The notes under the pieces are model-generated. The model made no database searches, was not told the origin of the DNA, and was given only the letters and a program-made list of their open reading frames with translations. A DNA stretch of 22,497 nt, taken from positions 1 through 22,497 of the forward strand of contig JAPLJU010000166.1 of assembly GCA_026388445.1 (NCBI GenBank), given 5' to 3'. Below, piece after piece: positions 6,480 through 15,507 of this stretch; position 1 is the first letter of the stretch, and each line of letters begins with the position of its first letter. The position numbers and the translations under genes are program-made. The DNA comes from Deltaproteobacteria bacterium (GTDB lineage: Bacteria; Desulfobacterota; Syntrophia; Syntrophales; UBA2192).

Positions 6480-8273
6480 ATGTCTTTTTCGAAGTGGTTG
6501 ATACTCCCGATCCTTCTTCTGTTCCTGATCTCCTGCGCCCATTCCACACCGTCTGTGACGGAATCCGGCGCGTCTGACCCGAAGGCCCTTCAAACGACGA
6601 AGAAAAGCCGGACGGTGAAAGACGGGTCATCCCAGAAACCCGTTCAACTCTCAAAATTGAACAACCCCTCAACACCGGTCGACAAAACACCCGCCAGGGA
6701 CAGCGCGGACTGCCCACCCGAGGAGACAGCCAAAAAGGTATTCATTGAACCGGATAATCTAAACGGCTTCTCTCCACTCTCGTCGGAAGTGCCCCGGGAA
6801 AACCAGGGTTATGCACCGGACGTTGCGACCGAAGAACCGGACGATGAGATGGATGATTCCCTCGTCCTGCTCAAACAGGCGGAAGAATACCGGCAGAGGG
6901 GGGATATCGATAGGGCACTCAAGACCCTCGACCAGGCCTACGCACGCCTTCTGGACGTCAACGGGGAATCCAATCTAGCCCGCCAGAAGGATGACCTTCG
7001 TCTGATGATCTCCATGCGCATCGTGCAGATCTATACCTCCAAGAGCGGGCTCACGAACGGAAAACGGAGCGAAATACCGCTCGTGATGAATGAGGACGTC
7101 GAGAAGGAGATCCGATCCTTTCAGACGGTAGAGCGGAGTTTCTTCATCCGATCTTACCAGCGCTCCGGGTTCTACCTTCCGAGCGTCAAGCGTTATCTCA
7201 AGGATGCCGGTTTGCCTCAGGAACTGGCCTGGCTGCCCCTGGTGGAAAGCGGGTTCCAGGCCCATGTGCTTTCGAGGGCACGCGCCCTGGGCCTCTGGCA
7301 GTTCATCCCCTCCACGGGTTATAAATACGGGCTCAACCGGGATTTGTGGGTCGATGAGCGAATGAGCGTTGAAAAATCGACGCGGGCCGCCATCGCCTAC
7401 CTGAAGGATCTCCACAGCATCTTCGGGGACTGGCTGACCGTCCTGGCCGCCTATAACTGCGGTGAGGGGAGGGTCCTGAAGGTCATCTCCCAACAGCAGA
7501 TCAACTATCTCGACCGGTTCTGGGACCTCTATCACCTGCTTCCGTATGAAACGGCTCGATACGTGCCGCGCTTCCTCGCGACGTTGCATATCATCAAAGA
7601 TCCCAAAAGATACGGCATGGATCTCGAGAGCGATATGGCCTGCCCCATCGACTACGAACTCGTCAAGACGCAGAAGAGCATGCGCCTCCAGGATATCGCC
7701 CTGAACCTCAACGTTTCAAAAGAGACGCTCATCCTGCTCAACTCGGAACTCCGTCACCAGCAAACCCCGAACAAGGAATACAGCCTGAAGGTCCCAGCCG
7801 GACTCGGCAAGCAGTTCGCCATGGTGGAGGACAAGATCGAAGAGGCGAAGCCGCCTGTTTACGAAAGGACGAAGGGGCGGAAGTACGTCAAGCATCGGGT
7901 CCGATCGGGCGAGACGATTCAGACGATTTCCAGTCAATACGGCGTGCCGTCCAAGACGATCCTCGCCTATAACGGGTTGGGCAGTCATGCGAAGCTGAAA
8001 TCGGGCAGGATCATCCGGATACCACTGGCCACGGCATCGAAATCGAAGAAGACGAAGGTGGCGAAGAAAGACACGGGCAAAAAGACGGTCCCGTCAGGCG
8101 ATCAGGGCGTCATCTCTTATAAGGTGAAGCGGGGCGATACGCTCTTTGCCCTTGCCTCGCGCTACGACACGACAGCGTCTCAGATCCGGAAACTGAACCA
8201 TTTAAAAAGTGACCAACTGAAAACGGGGCAGGTCATCAAGATCCGGAACGCCAGACACGAGACGGGAGCATAA
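6480..8273 (+). CDS. mltD: MltD-like membrane-bound lytic murein transglycosylase with LysM domains
   Basis: A lipoprotein that cleaves peptidoglycan glycan strands between MurNAc and GlcNAc, forming 1,6-anhydroMurNAc ends. 597 aa. The signal peptide ends in the lipobox LISC with lipidated C19. A Ser/Pro/Lys-rich linker (20-120) and a TPR-like helical pair (about 128-160) follow. The SLT catalytic domain (about 220-380) has catalytic E256 in WLPLVESGF, then GLWQFIPSTG and AAYNCGEGRV. A degenerate LysM-like segment lies at about 388-440, and clear LysM repeats at about 468-515 and 545-590 bind peptidoglycan. Start ATG 6480 has AAAGGAG 8 bases upstream. It stands alone downstream of prfB and ends at a strong terminator. 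Its acylation would depend on Lnt encoded upstream. Confidence 0.93.
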   Translation: MSFSKWLILPILLLFLISCAHSTPSVTESGASDPKALQTTKKSRTVKDGSSQKPVQLSKLNNPSTPVDKTPARDSADCPPEETAKKVFIEPDNLNGFSPLSSEVPRENQGYAPDVATEEPDDEMDDSLVLLKQAEEYRQRGDIDRALKTLDQAYARLLDVNGESNLARQKDDLRLMISMRIVQIYTSKSGLTNGKRSEIPLVMNEDVEKEIRSFQTVERSFFIRSYQRSGFYLPSVKRYLKDAGLPQELAWLPLVESGFQAHVLSRARALGLWQFIPSTGYKYGLNRDLWVDERMSVEKSTRAAIAYLKDLHSIFGDWLTVLAAYNCGEGRVLKVISQQQINYLDRFWDLYHLLPYETARYVPRFLATLHIIKDPKRYGMDLESDMACPIDYELVKTQKSMRLQDIALNLNVSKETLILLNSELRHQQTPNKEYSLKVPAGLGKQFAMVEDKIEEAKPPVYERTKGRKYVKHRVRSGETIQTISSQYGVPSKTILAYNGLGSHAKLKSGRIIRIPLATASKSKKTKVAKKDTGKKTVPSGDQGVISYKVKRGDTLFALASRYDTTASQIRKLNHLKSDQLKTGQVIKIRNARHETGA

Positions 8274-8293
8274 GATATCGACAGATTAAAACG

Positions 8294-8324
8294 AAAGCGA
8301 CACCGTTAACGTGTCGCTTTTTTT
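8294..8324 (+). terminator. Intrinsic terminator after the transglycosylase gene
   Basis: AAAGCGACAC (8294-8303) pairs perfectly with GTGTCGCTTT (8311-8320) around a 7-base loop and runs into a T tract to 8324. On the opposite strand a TTTCGTTTT run follows the stem, so it may also stop leftward transcripts from the gene at 9522. Confidence 0.92.
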
Positions 8325-8538
8325 GTTTGCCATGAATGGGTCTTGAATGAACAGGCAGCGTCTTGTTAGGTATTGTCCTGACTAACCATTACACCTACGA
8401 GTATTCACTTCGGGATTATTCCGCGAGTTGAAGATTACGGATAGAAATCATGTATCGCCATCCGTACCAGTCACATGTCCAGAAGTCTCGGGCATTCTGG
8501 ACCGATTGGCGGAACGGCAGGTTAAACTGCGAAGGCGA
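8325..8538. other. AT-rich spacer left of the cation transporter gene
   Basis: No convincing gene. By hand count two 60-base lines here are about 42-43% GC, lower than the surrounding genes. An imperfect inverted repeat TTGTTAG (8363-8369)/CTAACCA (8382-8388) is present. A 68-codon plus-strand frame from 8428 runs into the 3' end of the transporter gene and has no recognisable motif. Confidence 0.5.
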
Positions 8539-9522
8539 TCACTTTTCATTTTGTCGGTGCGTTGTTTCGCCGTTTGGCGATTGCTGGGGTTGTTCTGCAT
8601 GATTATCGACCTTTTGAGTTTCTTCACGATCTAGGGCGCCATCATCCCAAGAGGCCGGGTCACTTAGCGACTCCAGGTGGGTAAAGACGATGACATTGGG
8701 CAGTGTACGGTGAATATCCTCCTCGATACGCTCTACTAATTGATGTCCCCTCTGGACAGTCCATATTCCGGGAACCAGCACATGGAGTGATACAAACCGG
8801 CGAGAACCTGATTGGCGAGTGCGAAGTGCGTGGTACTCAACCCCAACCTCCCTGTGAGGTTCCAGTACACTGCGGATAAGGTTTTGCTCATCCATCGGCA
8901 GGGCTGTGTCCATGAGTCCCAATACCGACTTCCGCATAATGCGGACGCCTGTCCAGATGATGTTTGCAGCGACAGCAAGTGCAACAATAGGGTCTAAAGG
9001 ATTCCAGCCAGTGATGCCCACGGCAATGACCCCCACCACGACACCCGCAGAGGTCCATACATCCGTCAACAAATGATGGGCATTGGCCTCCAGAGTAATG
9101 GAGTTGTAATGCCTGGCGGCACGAAGCAATACAAGCGCAACCCCTAAGTTTACACAAGATGCGGCAATCGCTACGCCCAATCCCAGCCAGACCTGCTCCA
9201 GTGATTTCGGATGAATGAGTCGTTCAATAGCCGCAACGCCGATGCTTACGGCGGCAATGAGAATCAGTGTTCCTTCGACACCGCTGGAAAAGTATTCCGC
9301 TTTGCTATGGCCGTAGGCATGATCCTCATCAGCCGGTCGTGCAGCAATGGTTAACATTGCCAGCGCCATCATTGCACCCACAAGATTGACGACAGACTCT
9401 AATGCGTCTGAGAGCAGTCCAATGGAATCTGTAATGAGGTACGCAGCCGCTTTGAGCCCAATCGTAAGGACTGCTGCGGCAATAGAAAGCCAGGCAAAAC
9501 GTTTTAGAGATGGACGTTTCAT
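8539..9522 (-). CDS. Cation diffusion facilitator (CDF) family metal transporter
   Basis: An inner-membrane metal/proton antiporter that exports divalent cations. 327 aa. The first membrane segment (about 12-30) is followed by TM2 with SDALESVVN, a long TM3 region (about 83-100), TM4 (112-133), TM5 (about 148-170) and TM6 (about 178-195). A cytoplasmic dimerisation domain (about 205-295) and a polar tail follow. TM5 carries the metal-site pattern H150-x3-D154. In TM2 the usual D-x3-D is E42-x3-N46, seen in a widespread CDF subgroup sharing the ARPADEDHxYGH motif. The metal cannot be told from sequence (zinc, iron and manganese are all possible). The gene is convergent with the transglycosylase gene and downstream of ybeY, between AT-rich flanks, which suggests it was inserted. 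The ribosome binding site is weak (GGTAAG). Confidence 0.92.
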   Translation of the reverse strand: MKRPSLKRFAWLSIAAAVLTIGLKAAAYLITDSIGLLSDALESVVNLVGAMMALAMLTIAARPADEDHAYGHSKAEYFSSGVEGTLILIAAVSIGVAAIERLIHPKSLEQVWLGLGVAIAASCVNLGVALVLLRAARHYNSITLEANAHHLLTDVWTSAGVVVGVIAVGITGWNPLDPIVALAVAANIIWTGVRIMRKSVLGLMDTALPMDEQNLIRSVLEPHREVGVEYHALRTRQSGSRRFVSLHVLVPGIWTVQRGHQLVERIEEDIHRTLPNVIVFTHLESLSDPASWDDGALDREETQKVDNHAEQPQQSPNGETTHRQNEK

Positions 9523-9739
9523 TCTTACCGGGAATTACGCAGCTTCATGTAAGTTAAATGGAATCGGCTGTTTCGCATCCGGACCTGTTGTATGACATTT
9601 TAAGTTAGAGTTCTGCCTGCATTGAAAATATCCGCTTGAAATCTTATCATGCGCCCTGGAGTCCGCCTTCAATGCTTTCAGGAAGGAGTTAATACACGGG
9701 TTGGCACTGGTTGTCCGGTGGAATCCTGACACACACATT
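9523..9739. other. AT-rich spacer between ybeY and the transporter gene
   Basis: Hand counts of two 60-base lines give about 42% GC. It should carry the promoter of the transporter gene, but I see no strong one. TAAGTTA occurs twice (9550-9556 and 9601-9607). A 67-codon minus-strand frame (9738-9535) begins one base after the ybeY stop but has no ribosome binding site and no recognisable motif. Confidence 0.5.
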
Positions 9740-10189
9740 TTATTCGATGAGTTCGTTTTTCAGCGCATAGAAAAGTTCTCGCTGTTTTTGCCTCATTCGC
9801 CGGGCCCGAACTGCGGACCCCTCGTGGTCGTAGCCCACGAGGTGAAGGATGCCGTGGATCAGGAGAAAGAGAATTTCATTCTCGAGGGCCAGACCTTCTT
9901 TCTCCGCGTCACGGCCAGCGGTCTCCACCGATAGAACGACATCCCCCAGAACCTCGGGGTGGAGATGGCGGAAAGAACCTTCCAGCATGGGAAAGGCGAT
10001 GACGTTGGTCGGCCGGTCCCGTTTCAGGTAGGTCCTGTTGATGTCCCGGATCTCCCGGTCTTCTACAAGGAGAATGCTGAGTTCGTCTTTATCGCGGCCC
10101 AGGTGTTTCAGGATCTTCCGGATGGATCGTCGCAGCCAGGGGATGTCAAGCCGCGCAATCGCCTGCCTGTTTGTGATGAGAATGGCCAT
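9740..10189 (-). CDS. ybeY: Endoribonuclease YbeY
   Basis: A zinc-dependent single-strand endoribonuclease for 16S rRNA 3'-end maturation and ribosome quality control. 149 aa, a normal length for the family. The metal motif HX3HX5H is complete at H112, H116 and H122 (HGILHLVGYDH). The preceding NVIAFPM segment (62-68) and the GDVVLS strand (82-87) are also characteristic. It starts 46 bases after the phoH-like stop, in the common ybeZ-ybeY order, and is the last gene of the leftward operon. Confidence 0.96.
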   Translation of the reverse strand: MAILITNRQAIARLDIPWLRRSIRKILKHLGRDKDELSILLVEDREIRDINRTYLKRDRPTNVIAFPMLEGSFRHLHPEVLGDVVLSVETAGRDAEKEGLALENEILFLLIHGILHLVGYDHEGSAVRARRMRQKQRELFYALKNELIE

Positions 10190-10235
10190 GGAGGGTCCCG
10201 GGATTCTTTGAGACGATTAGGGAGATGCCGGCGGG

Positions 10236-11231
10236 TCAGGTCTCCGTGGATTTTGTCTTTTTCCGGTCGGTGTGGTTATAGGCCCGGATGATATCCTGGA
10301 CGAGCGGGTGTCTGACCACGTCTATCTCGGTAAAATAGATAAAACTGATGGCCGGTGTATGTCTCAGAATGCCCTCCACTTCAATGAGGCCCGACGTCTT
10401 GTCGGAGGGCAGGTCGGTCTGGGTCACGTCTCCGGTGATGATGGCTTTCGATCCAAACCCGAGCCTCGTGAGAAACATCTTCATCTGCTCGGACGTGGTG
10501 TTCTGCGCCTCATCGAGGATCACGATCGAATCGTTGAGCGTTCGACCCCTCATGAAGGCCAGTGGGGCGACTTCGATAATCCCTTTCGTGGTCAGGTCCA
10601 TGGCCTTGTCGAAATCCATCATATCGTAGAGGGCATCGTAGAGGGGCCGGAGATAGGGGTTGATCTTGTCCGCGAGATCACCGGGCAGGAAGCCCAGCTT
10701 TTCCCCGGCTTCCAGCGCAGGCCTCGTCAGAACGATGCGATTCACTTTTTTGTCCATGAGATAAGCCACCGCCATCGCCATGGCGAGGTAGGTCTTTCCC
10801 GTGCCGGCCGGGCCGATCCCGAACACCATGTCGTACTTCCGTATCGCATCGATGTACTGTTTCTGGGCAATGCTCTTGGGCGTGATGATCCGCTTTTTCG
10901 AAGAGATGAAAACCCGGTCGAGAAAAATATCCTCGAGATGAGTCGAGCGGTTTTCCGTCAGGATCCGGAGGGCGAAGTCGATATCCGTCGAAAAGACGGG
11001 GTACCCTTTTTCGATGAGGCTATAGAGCTGCACGAGGAGTTTCTCCGTGAGATCGACGTCAAGGCTCTCCCCCGAAAGAGAGATGTGATTCCCCCGCACG
11101 GAGATCTTCACCTTCTGCATTTTTTCGATGAGTTTGATGTGCTGGTCGCGTTCGCCGAAAAGAAGGCGCAGGACATTGTTATTCGGGAAGCTTAATTTGC
11201 GGAGGGATAAATCTTCCAGTTGTGCCTTCAA
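10236..11231 (-). CDS. ybeZ: PhoH-like ATPase (YbeZ)
   Basis: A cytoplasmic P-loop ATPase of the PhoH family, genetically and physically linked to YbeY in rRNA processing; some family members show RNA helicase-like activity. 331 aa, typical. A KH-like N-terminal region (about 15-80) precedes the ATPase domain with Walker A GPAGTGKT (140-147), Walker B IVILDEAQ (236-243) and the conserved TRLGFGSK...GDVTQTDLP. The start is uncertain. TTG 11231 opens the frame, and AGGAG lies about 14 bases upstream of it, which is long. It is followed by ybeY. The HD-domain phosphohydrolase gene that often sits near this pair is absent here. Confidence 0.94.
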   Translation of the reverse strand: MKAQLEDLSLRKLSFPNNNVLRLLFGERDQHIKLIEKMQKVKISVRGNHISLSGESLDVDLTEKLLVQLYSLIEKGYPVFSTDIDFALRILTENRSTHLEDIFLDRVFISSKKRIITPKSIAQKQYIDAIRKYDMVFGIGPAGTGKTYLAMAMAVAYLMDKKVNRIVLTRPALEAGEKLGFLPGDLADKINPYLRPLYDALYDMMDFDKAMDLTTKGIIEVAPLAFMRGRTLNDSIVILDEAQNTTSEQMKMFLTRLGFGSKAIITGDVTQTDLPSDKTSGLIEVEGILRHTPAISFIYFTEIDVVRHPLVQDIIRAYNHTDRKKTKSTET

Positions 11232-11313
11232 TAAAGAATCCAGTGCTCCTGTGTGATTTTCGTAAGAATGCTAGCACGTTAGCGTTTTGAATGCAACAGG
11301 TTTTCGGTTCTTT

Positions 11314-12555
11314 TCACACCTGGAGAAAGAGGTGGCTATAGACCTTGGCGTTGCCCAGCATGTTTTCGATGAGGCAGCTTTCATTGGGCTGATGGGCGTT
11401 CTGGCCGATCCGGCTCCACACGGCAGCGTGAAACCCCTCTTTCCGGAAGAAGGCAGCCACCGTCCCACCGCCGATGCCGACGGGAGATGCGGAAACGCCG
11501 TAGACGTCTTTAACGGCTGCCTGAAGGGCACGGACAACGGGGGCATCGTCAGGCGTGGGCGGGGGGGCCTGATTTTTCTGAATCGGCGAGATTTCGACTG
11601 TGACGCCGAAGGCCCTTTCAATTTCTTCGGCCAAACCCCGCATCTGGTCAAGCACTTCGTCCAGGGCATACTGAGGGAGGACCCTACAGTCCAGGTAGAA
11701 GACATCGTCGCCCGGGATGGTATTGACGTTCGGGACATTGGTCTCTTTTTTCGTGGGCTCGAAGGTACTCCCGGGGGGATCATAGACCGGATCGACGGCA
11801 TCGAAGAGGGCGTGAAGCGCCTGCAGACGGACGACGAGGTGGGAAGCCGCCAGGAATGCGTTGTTCCCGAGGGAGGGCTTGCTGGCATGGCACTGCTTTC
11901 CCTTCGTCTGGAACCGGACCCAGAGCATGCTCTTTTCCGCCACCTCGATCATGGAACCCTCATCGTTGCCGAAGTCGGGGATGACCAGGATATCGGTTTT
12001 CTGGAAGGGAATTTTACCATGGCGAATCAGGTGCTCGATCCCCCATTTGCTTCCCATTTCTTCATCGGCCACAAAGACGAGCCCGATCGAACGTTCGGGT
12101 TGAATGCCCTCGTCGAGGAAGGCTTTGGCAGCGAAGATGCAAGCCACCATGTCTTGCTGATTGTCCTCCGTCCCCCGCCCGTATATTCGACCGTTTCGCT
12201 CGAAGGCCTGGTACGGATCGGTCTCCCATGCCGTCCTATCGCCGGGAGGGACCACGTCGAGGTGGGTGAAGATCCACACCTTTCCGTCGCTTCGCTTTCC
12301 CCGGAGGTGAACGGCGATATTAGGCCTGAATCCGCAGGGGACCCGGTCATCCGGGGCCGGGTGCTCCTCGATGTGGTCGAATCCCAGGGTGCGGAGCCGC
12401 TCCATGAGAAAGGCTGCCTTTTTCTCCTCTCCGTCCCCGCCGTTTTCCGGGGCGAGGGCTGGGATGGACGTCAGCTCGATCTGCATCCGGACCATGTCAT
12501 CACGGCAGGCCTGAATCCGTGCCGCGATCCTCTGATGGAGCGCCTGATCGATCAT
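11314..12555 (-). CDS. M20-family zinc metallohydrolase (ArgE/DapE/dipeptidase type)
   Basis: A predicted two-zinc amidohydrolase or peptidase acting on small peptides or N-acyl amino acids; the substrate is not deducible. 413 aa. Metal and catalytic residues are visible: H98-x-D100 in FTHLDVVPPG, the bridging D131 in GRGTEDNQQD, general base E165 with E166 in ADEEMGS, D194 in VIPDFG, and a late His in GQNAHQPNE. An inserted dimerisation ('lid') domain spans about 205-320. The GRGTEDNQQ variant is common in proteins annotated as M20 family metallo-hydrolase. The start ATG is 3 bases after the upstream M16 gene stop, so the genes are co-transcribed. No signal peptide, so cytoplasmic. Confidence 0.9.
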   Translation of the reverse strand: MIDQALHQRIAARIQACRDDMVRMQIELTSIPALAPENGGDGEEKKAAFLMERLRTLGFDHIEEHPAPDDRVPCGFRPNIAVHLRGKRSDGKVWIFTHLDVVPPGDRTAWETDPYQAFERNGRIYGRGTEDNQQDMVACIFAAKAFLDEGIQPERSIGLVFVADEEMGSKWGIEHLIRHGKIPFQKTDILVIPDFGNDEGSMIEVAEKSMLWVRFQTKGKQCHASKPSLGNNAFLAASHLVVRLQALHALFDAVDPVYDPPGSTFEPTKKETNVPNVNTIPGDDVFYLDCRVLPQYALDEVLDQMRGLAEEIERAFGVTVEISPIQKNQAPPPTPDDAPVVRALQAAVKDVYGVSASPVGIGGGTVAAFFRKEGFHAAVWSRIGQNAHQPNESCLIENMLGNAKVYSHLFLQV

Positions 12556-12558
12556 CGC

Positions 12559-13974
12559 CTATTTCCAATCGATTTTATGGATGTCCCCGAATGTCGAAAG
12601 GGGACGGTCGAAGTTTTGTTCATTGCCGACGACGAGGGTTGTCGCCCGATCGTCACGAAGGTACTGCCCCGCGACCCGGAGGACGTCGTCACGATTTACC
12701 GCTTTGATCCGGCCTCGATAGGTACGGAGATAATCGGGGGGAAGGCCGTGGAATTCGATCATCATCTGCTGTGTCGCAATCAGGTCGGTGGAGCTGAAGG
12801 AAAAAATGAAACTGTTGACGATGGCGTTCTTGGCCCATGTCAGTTCGCCTTCCAGCACCTTCCGGTGACCGGCGTCCTGCAGGATTTGCCGGAGCCGGGC
12901 GAGAACCGTGCCCGTCGTTTCCGATTTGGTGATGGCATAGGACCCGAAGACACCGTATCCCTCTCTGCCCTCATAATAACTGCCGGTACTGTAAGCGAGA
13001 CCCATGTTGCTGCGGATCTCCTGAAAGATCCTGGACCTGAATCCGCCGCTTCCCACGATGAAATCGAGAAGGGTGAAGGGATACGAATCGGGACTCTTTT
13101 TCTCGGGGGCCAGAAATCCCACGATGATCGTCGACTGGGGGCCCTCTTTGTGGAGGTAATAGATGGGGGAAGAGTGCTTTTCCCCCGGGGGCAGAACAGG
13201 GTGAACCCTCCCGGCATCGTGCCAGCCTGCGAAGTGGCGACGGAACTTTTCAATGACTTCCTTCCCGTCAACATCACCTGAGACGGCTATCATGATGTTT
13301 CGCGGAAGGAAAAACCGCTTGTGGAATCCCTCCAAGTCGTCTTTCTGGATACGCCCGACGGACTCAATGGTGGAGAGCCTTCCCCGGGGATTGCCGCTGT
13401 AGAGCACTTTCCGAAATTCCCGGAAGGCGAGCCTTTGCGGGACGTCCGCGACCCGCCTCAGATCCTCTATTTTGAGGCCCTTGGCGAGTTCAAGCTTTCT
13501 TTCATCGAAAACGGGGTGGATCAGAATGTCTGAAAATATCTGAAAAACCCTGTCGAAATCTTTTTTCAAAACGAAAAGATCTGCCGAGGCGGTGTCGGTC
13601 CCGGCTGAGACCGATATGGATGCGGCCGTGAATTCCAGGAGGTCATCGATCTCGTCGCCCGTCATGCTGCGGGTACCGCCCGTTCTCATGACGTGGGCCG
13701 TGAGCTCGGCGAGTCCCTCCCGACCTTCCGGGTCATAGGCTGATCCGGCCCTGATGACGGCCGAAACATGGACCACGGGCAATTCGCGATCCTCAAGGAC
13801 ATAGAGGACCATGCCGTTCTCAAGCTCGACTCTTTCCGGTTCGGGGGGCGTGAAGGTAAGCGGAGGGTATTTGAGCCGCTGCGGATCGGGCAGGGGCGGC
13901 GCGCAGAGCCCGTCGCAAAGGGGGGTCAGAAGGGCCGCCATCAGGAGGGCGGGAAGAAGACGTTTCATGATCAT
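12559..13974 (-). CDS. M16-family peptidase homologue, non-catalytic partner
   Basis: A secreted (periplasmic) insulinase-like protein, 471 aa, with a Sec signal peptide (about 1-24). The inverted zinc motif HXXEH is lost: the aligned residues are ELTAH (90-94), so it should not bind zinc. It keeps the C-terminal family hallmark RSRIFQEIRSNMGLAYS. Bacterial M16 proteins often come as a catalytic/non-catalytic pair forming a heterodimer, as in mitochondrial processing peptidase. This gene overlaps its catalytic partner upstream by 4 bases (ATGA), which fits balanced production. A second ATG (codon 3) is an alternative start. The M20 gene follows 3 bases later. Confidence 0.92.
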   Translation of the reverse strand: MIMKRLLPALLMAALLTPLCDGLCAPPLPDPQRLKYPPLTFTPPEPERVELENGMVLYVLEDRELPVVHVSAVIRAGSAYDPEGREGLAELTAHVMRTGGTRSMTGDEIDDLLEFTAASISVSAGTDTASADLFVLKKDFDRVFQIFSDILIHPVFDERKLELAKGLKIEDLRRVADVPQRLAFREFRKVLYSGNPRGRLSTIESVGRIQKDDLEGFHKRFFLPRNIMIAVSGDVDGKEVIEKFRRHFAGWHDAGRVHPVLPPGEKHSSPIYYLHKEGPQSTIIVGFLAPEKKSPDSYPFTLLDFIVGSGGFRSRIFQEIRSNMGLAYSTGSYYEGREGYGVFGSYAITKSETTGTVLARLRQILQDAGHRKVLEGELTWAKNAIVNSFIFSFSSTDLIATQQMMIEFHGLPPDYLRTYRGRIKAVNRDDVLRVAGQYLRDDRATTLVVGNEQNFDRPLSTFGDIHKIDWK

Positions 13975-15503
13975 GGTTTTTCCCTTCGGACCAGGGTCGC
14001 GACGGTCCTGTTTTCCGGGACAAAATAAGTCCGGGCCGTTTTCATGATGTCTGCGGACTTGATCGACTCGACGACCTGAATGTGACGCGTGATGTAGCGA
14101 AAATCCCCGGTGATGGCCTCATAGTAGGACAGTTTGCTTGCCAGGCCGTTGTTGGAGTCGAGATCACGGATCAGGTCCGCCCGGAACTGGTTCACGACCT
14201 TTTCGAGCTCGCGGAGGGACACGGGCTCCTTCTTCAGTTTTTCGATTTCCGCATGAATCGCCGCTTCGAGTTCCTCCGCCGTGTGCGGATGCCTGGGGGT
14301 GGCCATAATGGCGAATAGGTTGGGGTATTTCGAGCCGGGAAGGCCGTTGGCCGTGTCGATGCTCTCCGCGATGCCGCGCTCTTCGACGAGGATTCTGTAA
14401 AGCCGCGATGTCCGGCCCCGGGTGAGGATCGCATCCATCACATCGAAGACGTAATCGTCGAAGGAGGGCAGGGTAGGCTTGTGGTAACCAATGAGGAGAT
14501 AGGGATTTGCATCGGCCACCAGCTCGACGCGCTGCTCACCCTGCTGGGGCGGCTCCGCCGTGATTTGAAGGGGCGGCAGGTTGACCCGGCTGATCGTGCC
14601 GAAATACTTCTTGACGATGCCCAAGGTCTTGACCGGGTCCACGTCACCCACAACGGCGATGACGGTATTGTTCGGCGCGTGATAGGTTCTGGAAAACCAC
14701 TCGATGTAATCCATGGAAAGGGACTGCACATCCGAAGGCCACCCGATGATGGGCCTTCGGTAGGGATGGGCCTTGAAAGCCGTGGCCAGAAGAAGTTCCA
14801 TGAGTTTCCGCTGGGGTGCTGACTCAATCGTCTGCTTTCTCTCTTCCATCACGACATCCCGCTCCGAGTAGAATTCACGGAACACGGGGTTCATCATCCG
14901 GTCGGATTCGATCCGGGCCCAGAGCTCCATCTTGTTGGCCGGGAGGCTGACATGGTAGGATGTCACGTCCTGTCCTGTCGAGGCGTTGAGGTCGACAGCG
15001 CCGTTTTCGGTGTACAGCCTGTCGATTTCGTTATCGACCATCAAGGCCTTGGCCTGAGACTGAAGATGGCGAAGCTTTCCCAATAGCCGGTCGATGGTAT
15101 CCCGGTCCGCCTGCTCGCCCTTGAGCCGCTCGTGATCCAGGGCGTTTCCAGTCTTGCGGATTTCGTCGAGGAGCCTCTTTTCCTGCCGGTAATTTTTTGT
15201 CCCGATCGTCTTCGTTCCCTTGAAAAGCATGTGCTCCAGGAGGTGTGCGGCCCCCGTCGACCCGTCCCCCTCCTGGAGGGCGCCGACACGGTGACGGATA
15301 TAAAAGGATACGGTAGGGCTGATGTGCCTCTCCAGGATGAGAACCACGAGACCGTTCTCCAGTTCGTATTTCAAAACCTTTTTCTCGAGATCATAGGCCA
15401 GGGAATGGGATGGCCCGAAAAAGCACAGGAACGCCAGGAGGAGGGAGAAGAGCAGCGTGAAAACCAGAGGTTTTTGTTCTTGATGGAGATTCAGGTCATT
15501 CAT
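13971..15503 (-). CDS. M16-family zinc peptidase, catalytic subunit
   Basis: A periplasmic or membrane-anchored insulinase/pitrilysin-type protease, 510 aa. An N-terminal hydrophobic segment (about 12-36) is a signal peptide or anchor. The zinc motif HLLEH is intact at H87-H91, followed by MLFKGT. The distal glutamate is probably E214 in YSERDVV. Compared with short M16 proteins there is an insertion of roughly 45 residues (about 105-170) rich in charged, probably coiled-coil sequence. C-terminal RTSRLYRILVEERGIA (about 345) is the Arg-containing substrate-binding segment. The start ATG lies 4 bases after the stop of a small membrane-protein gene. It probably works with the inactive partner encoded immediately downstream. 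Confidence 0.93.
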   Translation of the reverse strand: MNDLNLHQEQKPLVFTLLFSLLLAFLCFFGPSHSLAYDLEKKVLKYELENGLVVLILERHISPTVSFYIRHRVGALQEGDGSTGAAHLLEHMLFKGTKTIGTKNYRQEKRLLDEIRKTGNALDHERLKGEQADRDTIDRLLGKLRHLQSQAKALMVDNEIDRLYTENGAVDLNASTGQDVTSYHVSLPANKMELWARIESDRMMNPVFREFYSERDVVMEERKQTIESAPQRKLMELLLATAFKAHPYRRPIIGWPSDVQSLSMDYIEWFSRTYHAPNNTVIAVVGDVDPVKTLGIVKKYFGTISRVNLPPLQITAEPPQQGEQRVELVADANPYLLIGYHKPTLPSFDDYVFDVMDAILTRGRTSRLYRILVEERGIAESIDTANGLPGSKYPNLFAIMATPRHPHTAEELEAAIHAEIEKLKKEPVSLRELEKVVNQFRADLIRDLDSNNGLASKLSYYEAITGDFRYITRHIQVVESIKSADIMKTARTYFVPENRTVATLVRREKP

Positions 15504-15507
15504 GATT

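Noticed and set aside
8363..8388. Integron attC-like site (GTTAGGT next to ACTAACC)
   Set aside because: GTTAGGT fits the core-site pattern, but the partner does not fit RYYYAAC at the right spacing, and there is no integrase or cassette array.
9535..9738. 67-codon minus-strand frame starting one base after the ybeY stop
   Set aside because: The position is suggestive of coupling, but there is no ribosome binding site, no motif and unlikely composition; probably the leader of the transporter gene.
11287..13281. 664-codon plus-strand frame
   Set aside because: It is antisense to the M20 and M16 genes. Long antisense frames are expected in GC-rich coding DNA; there is no domain or coherent start signal.
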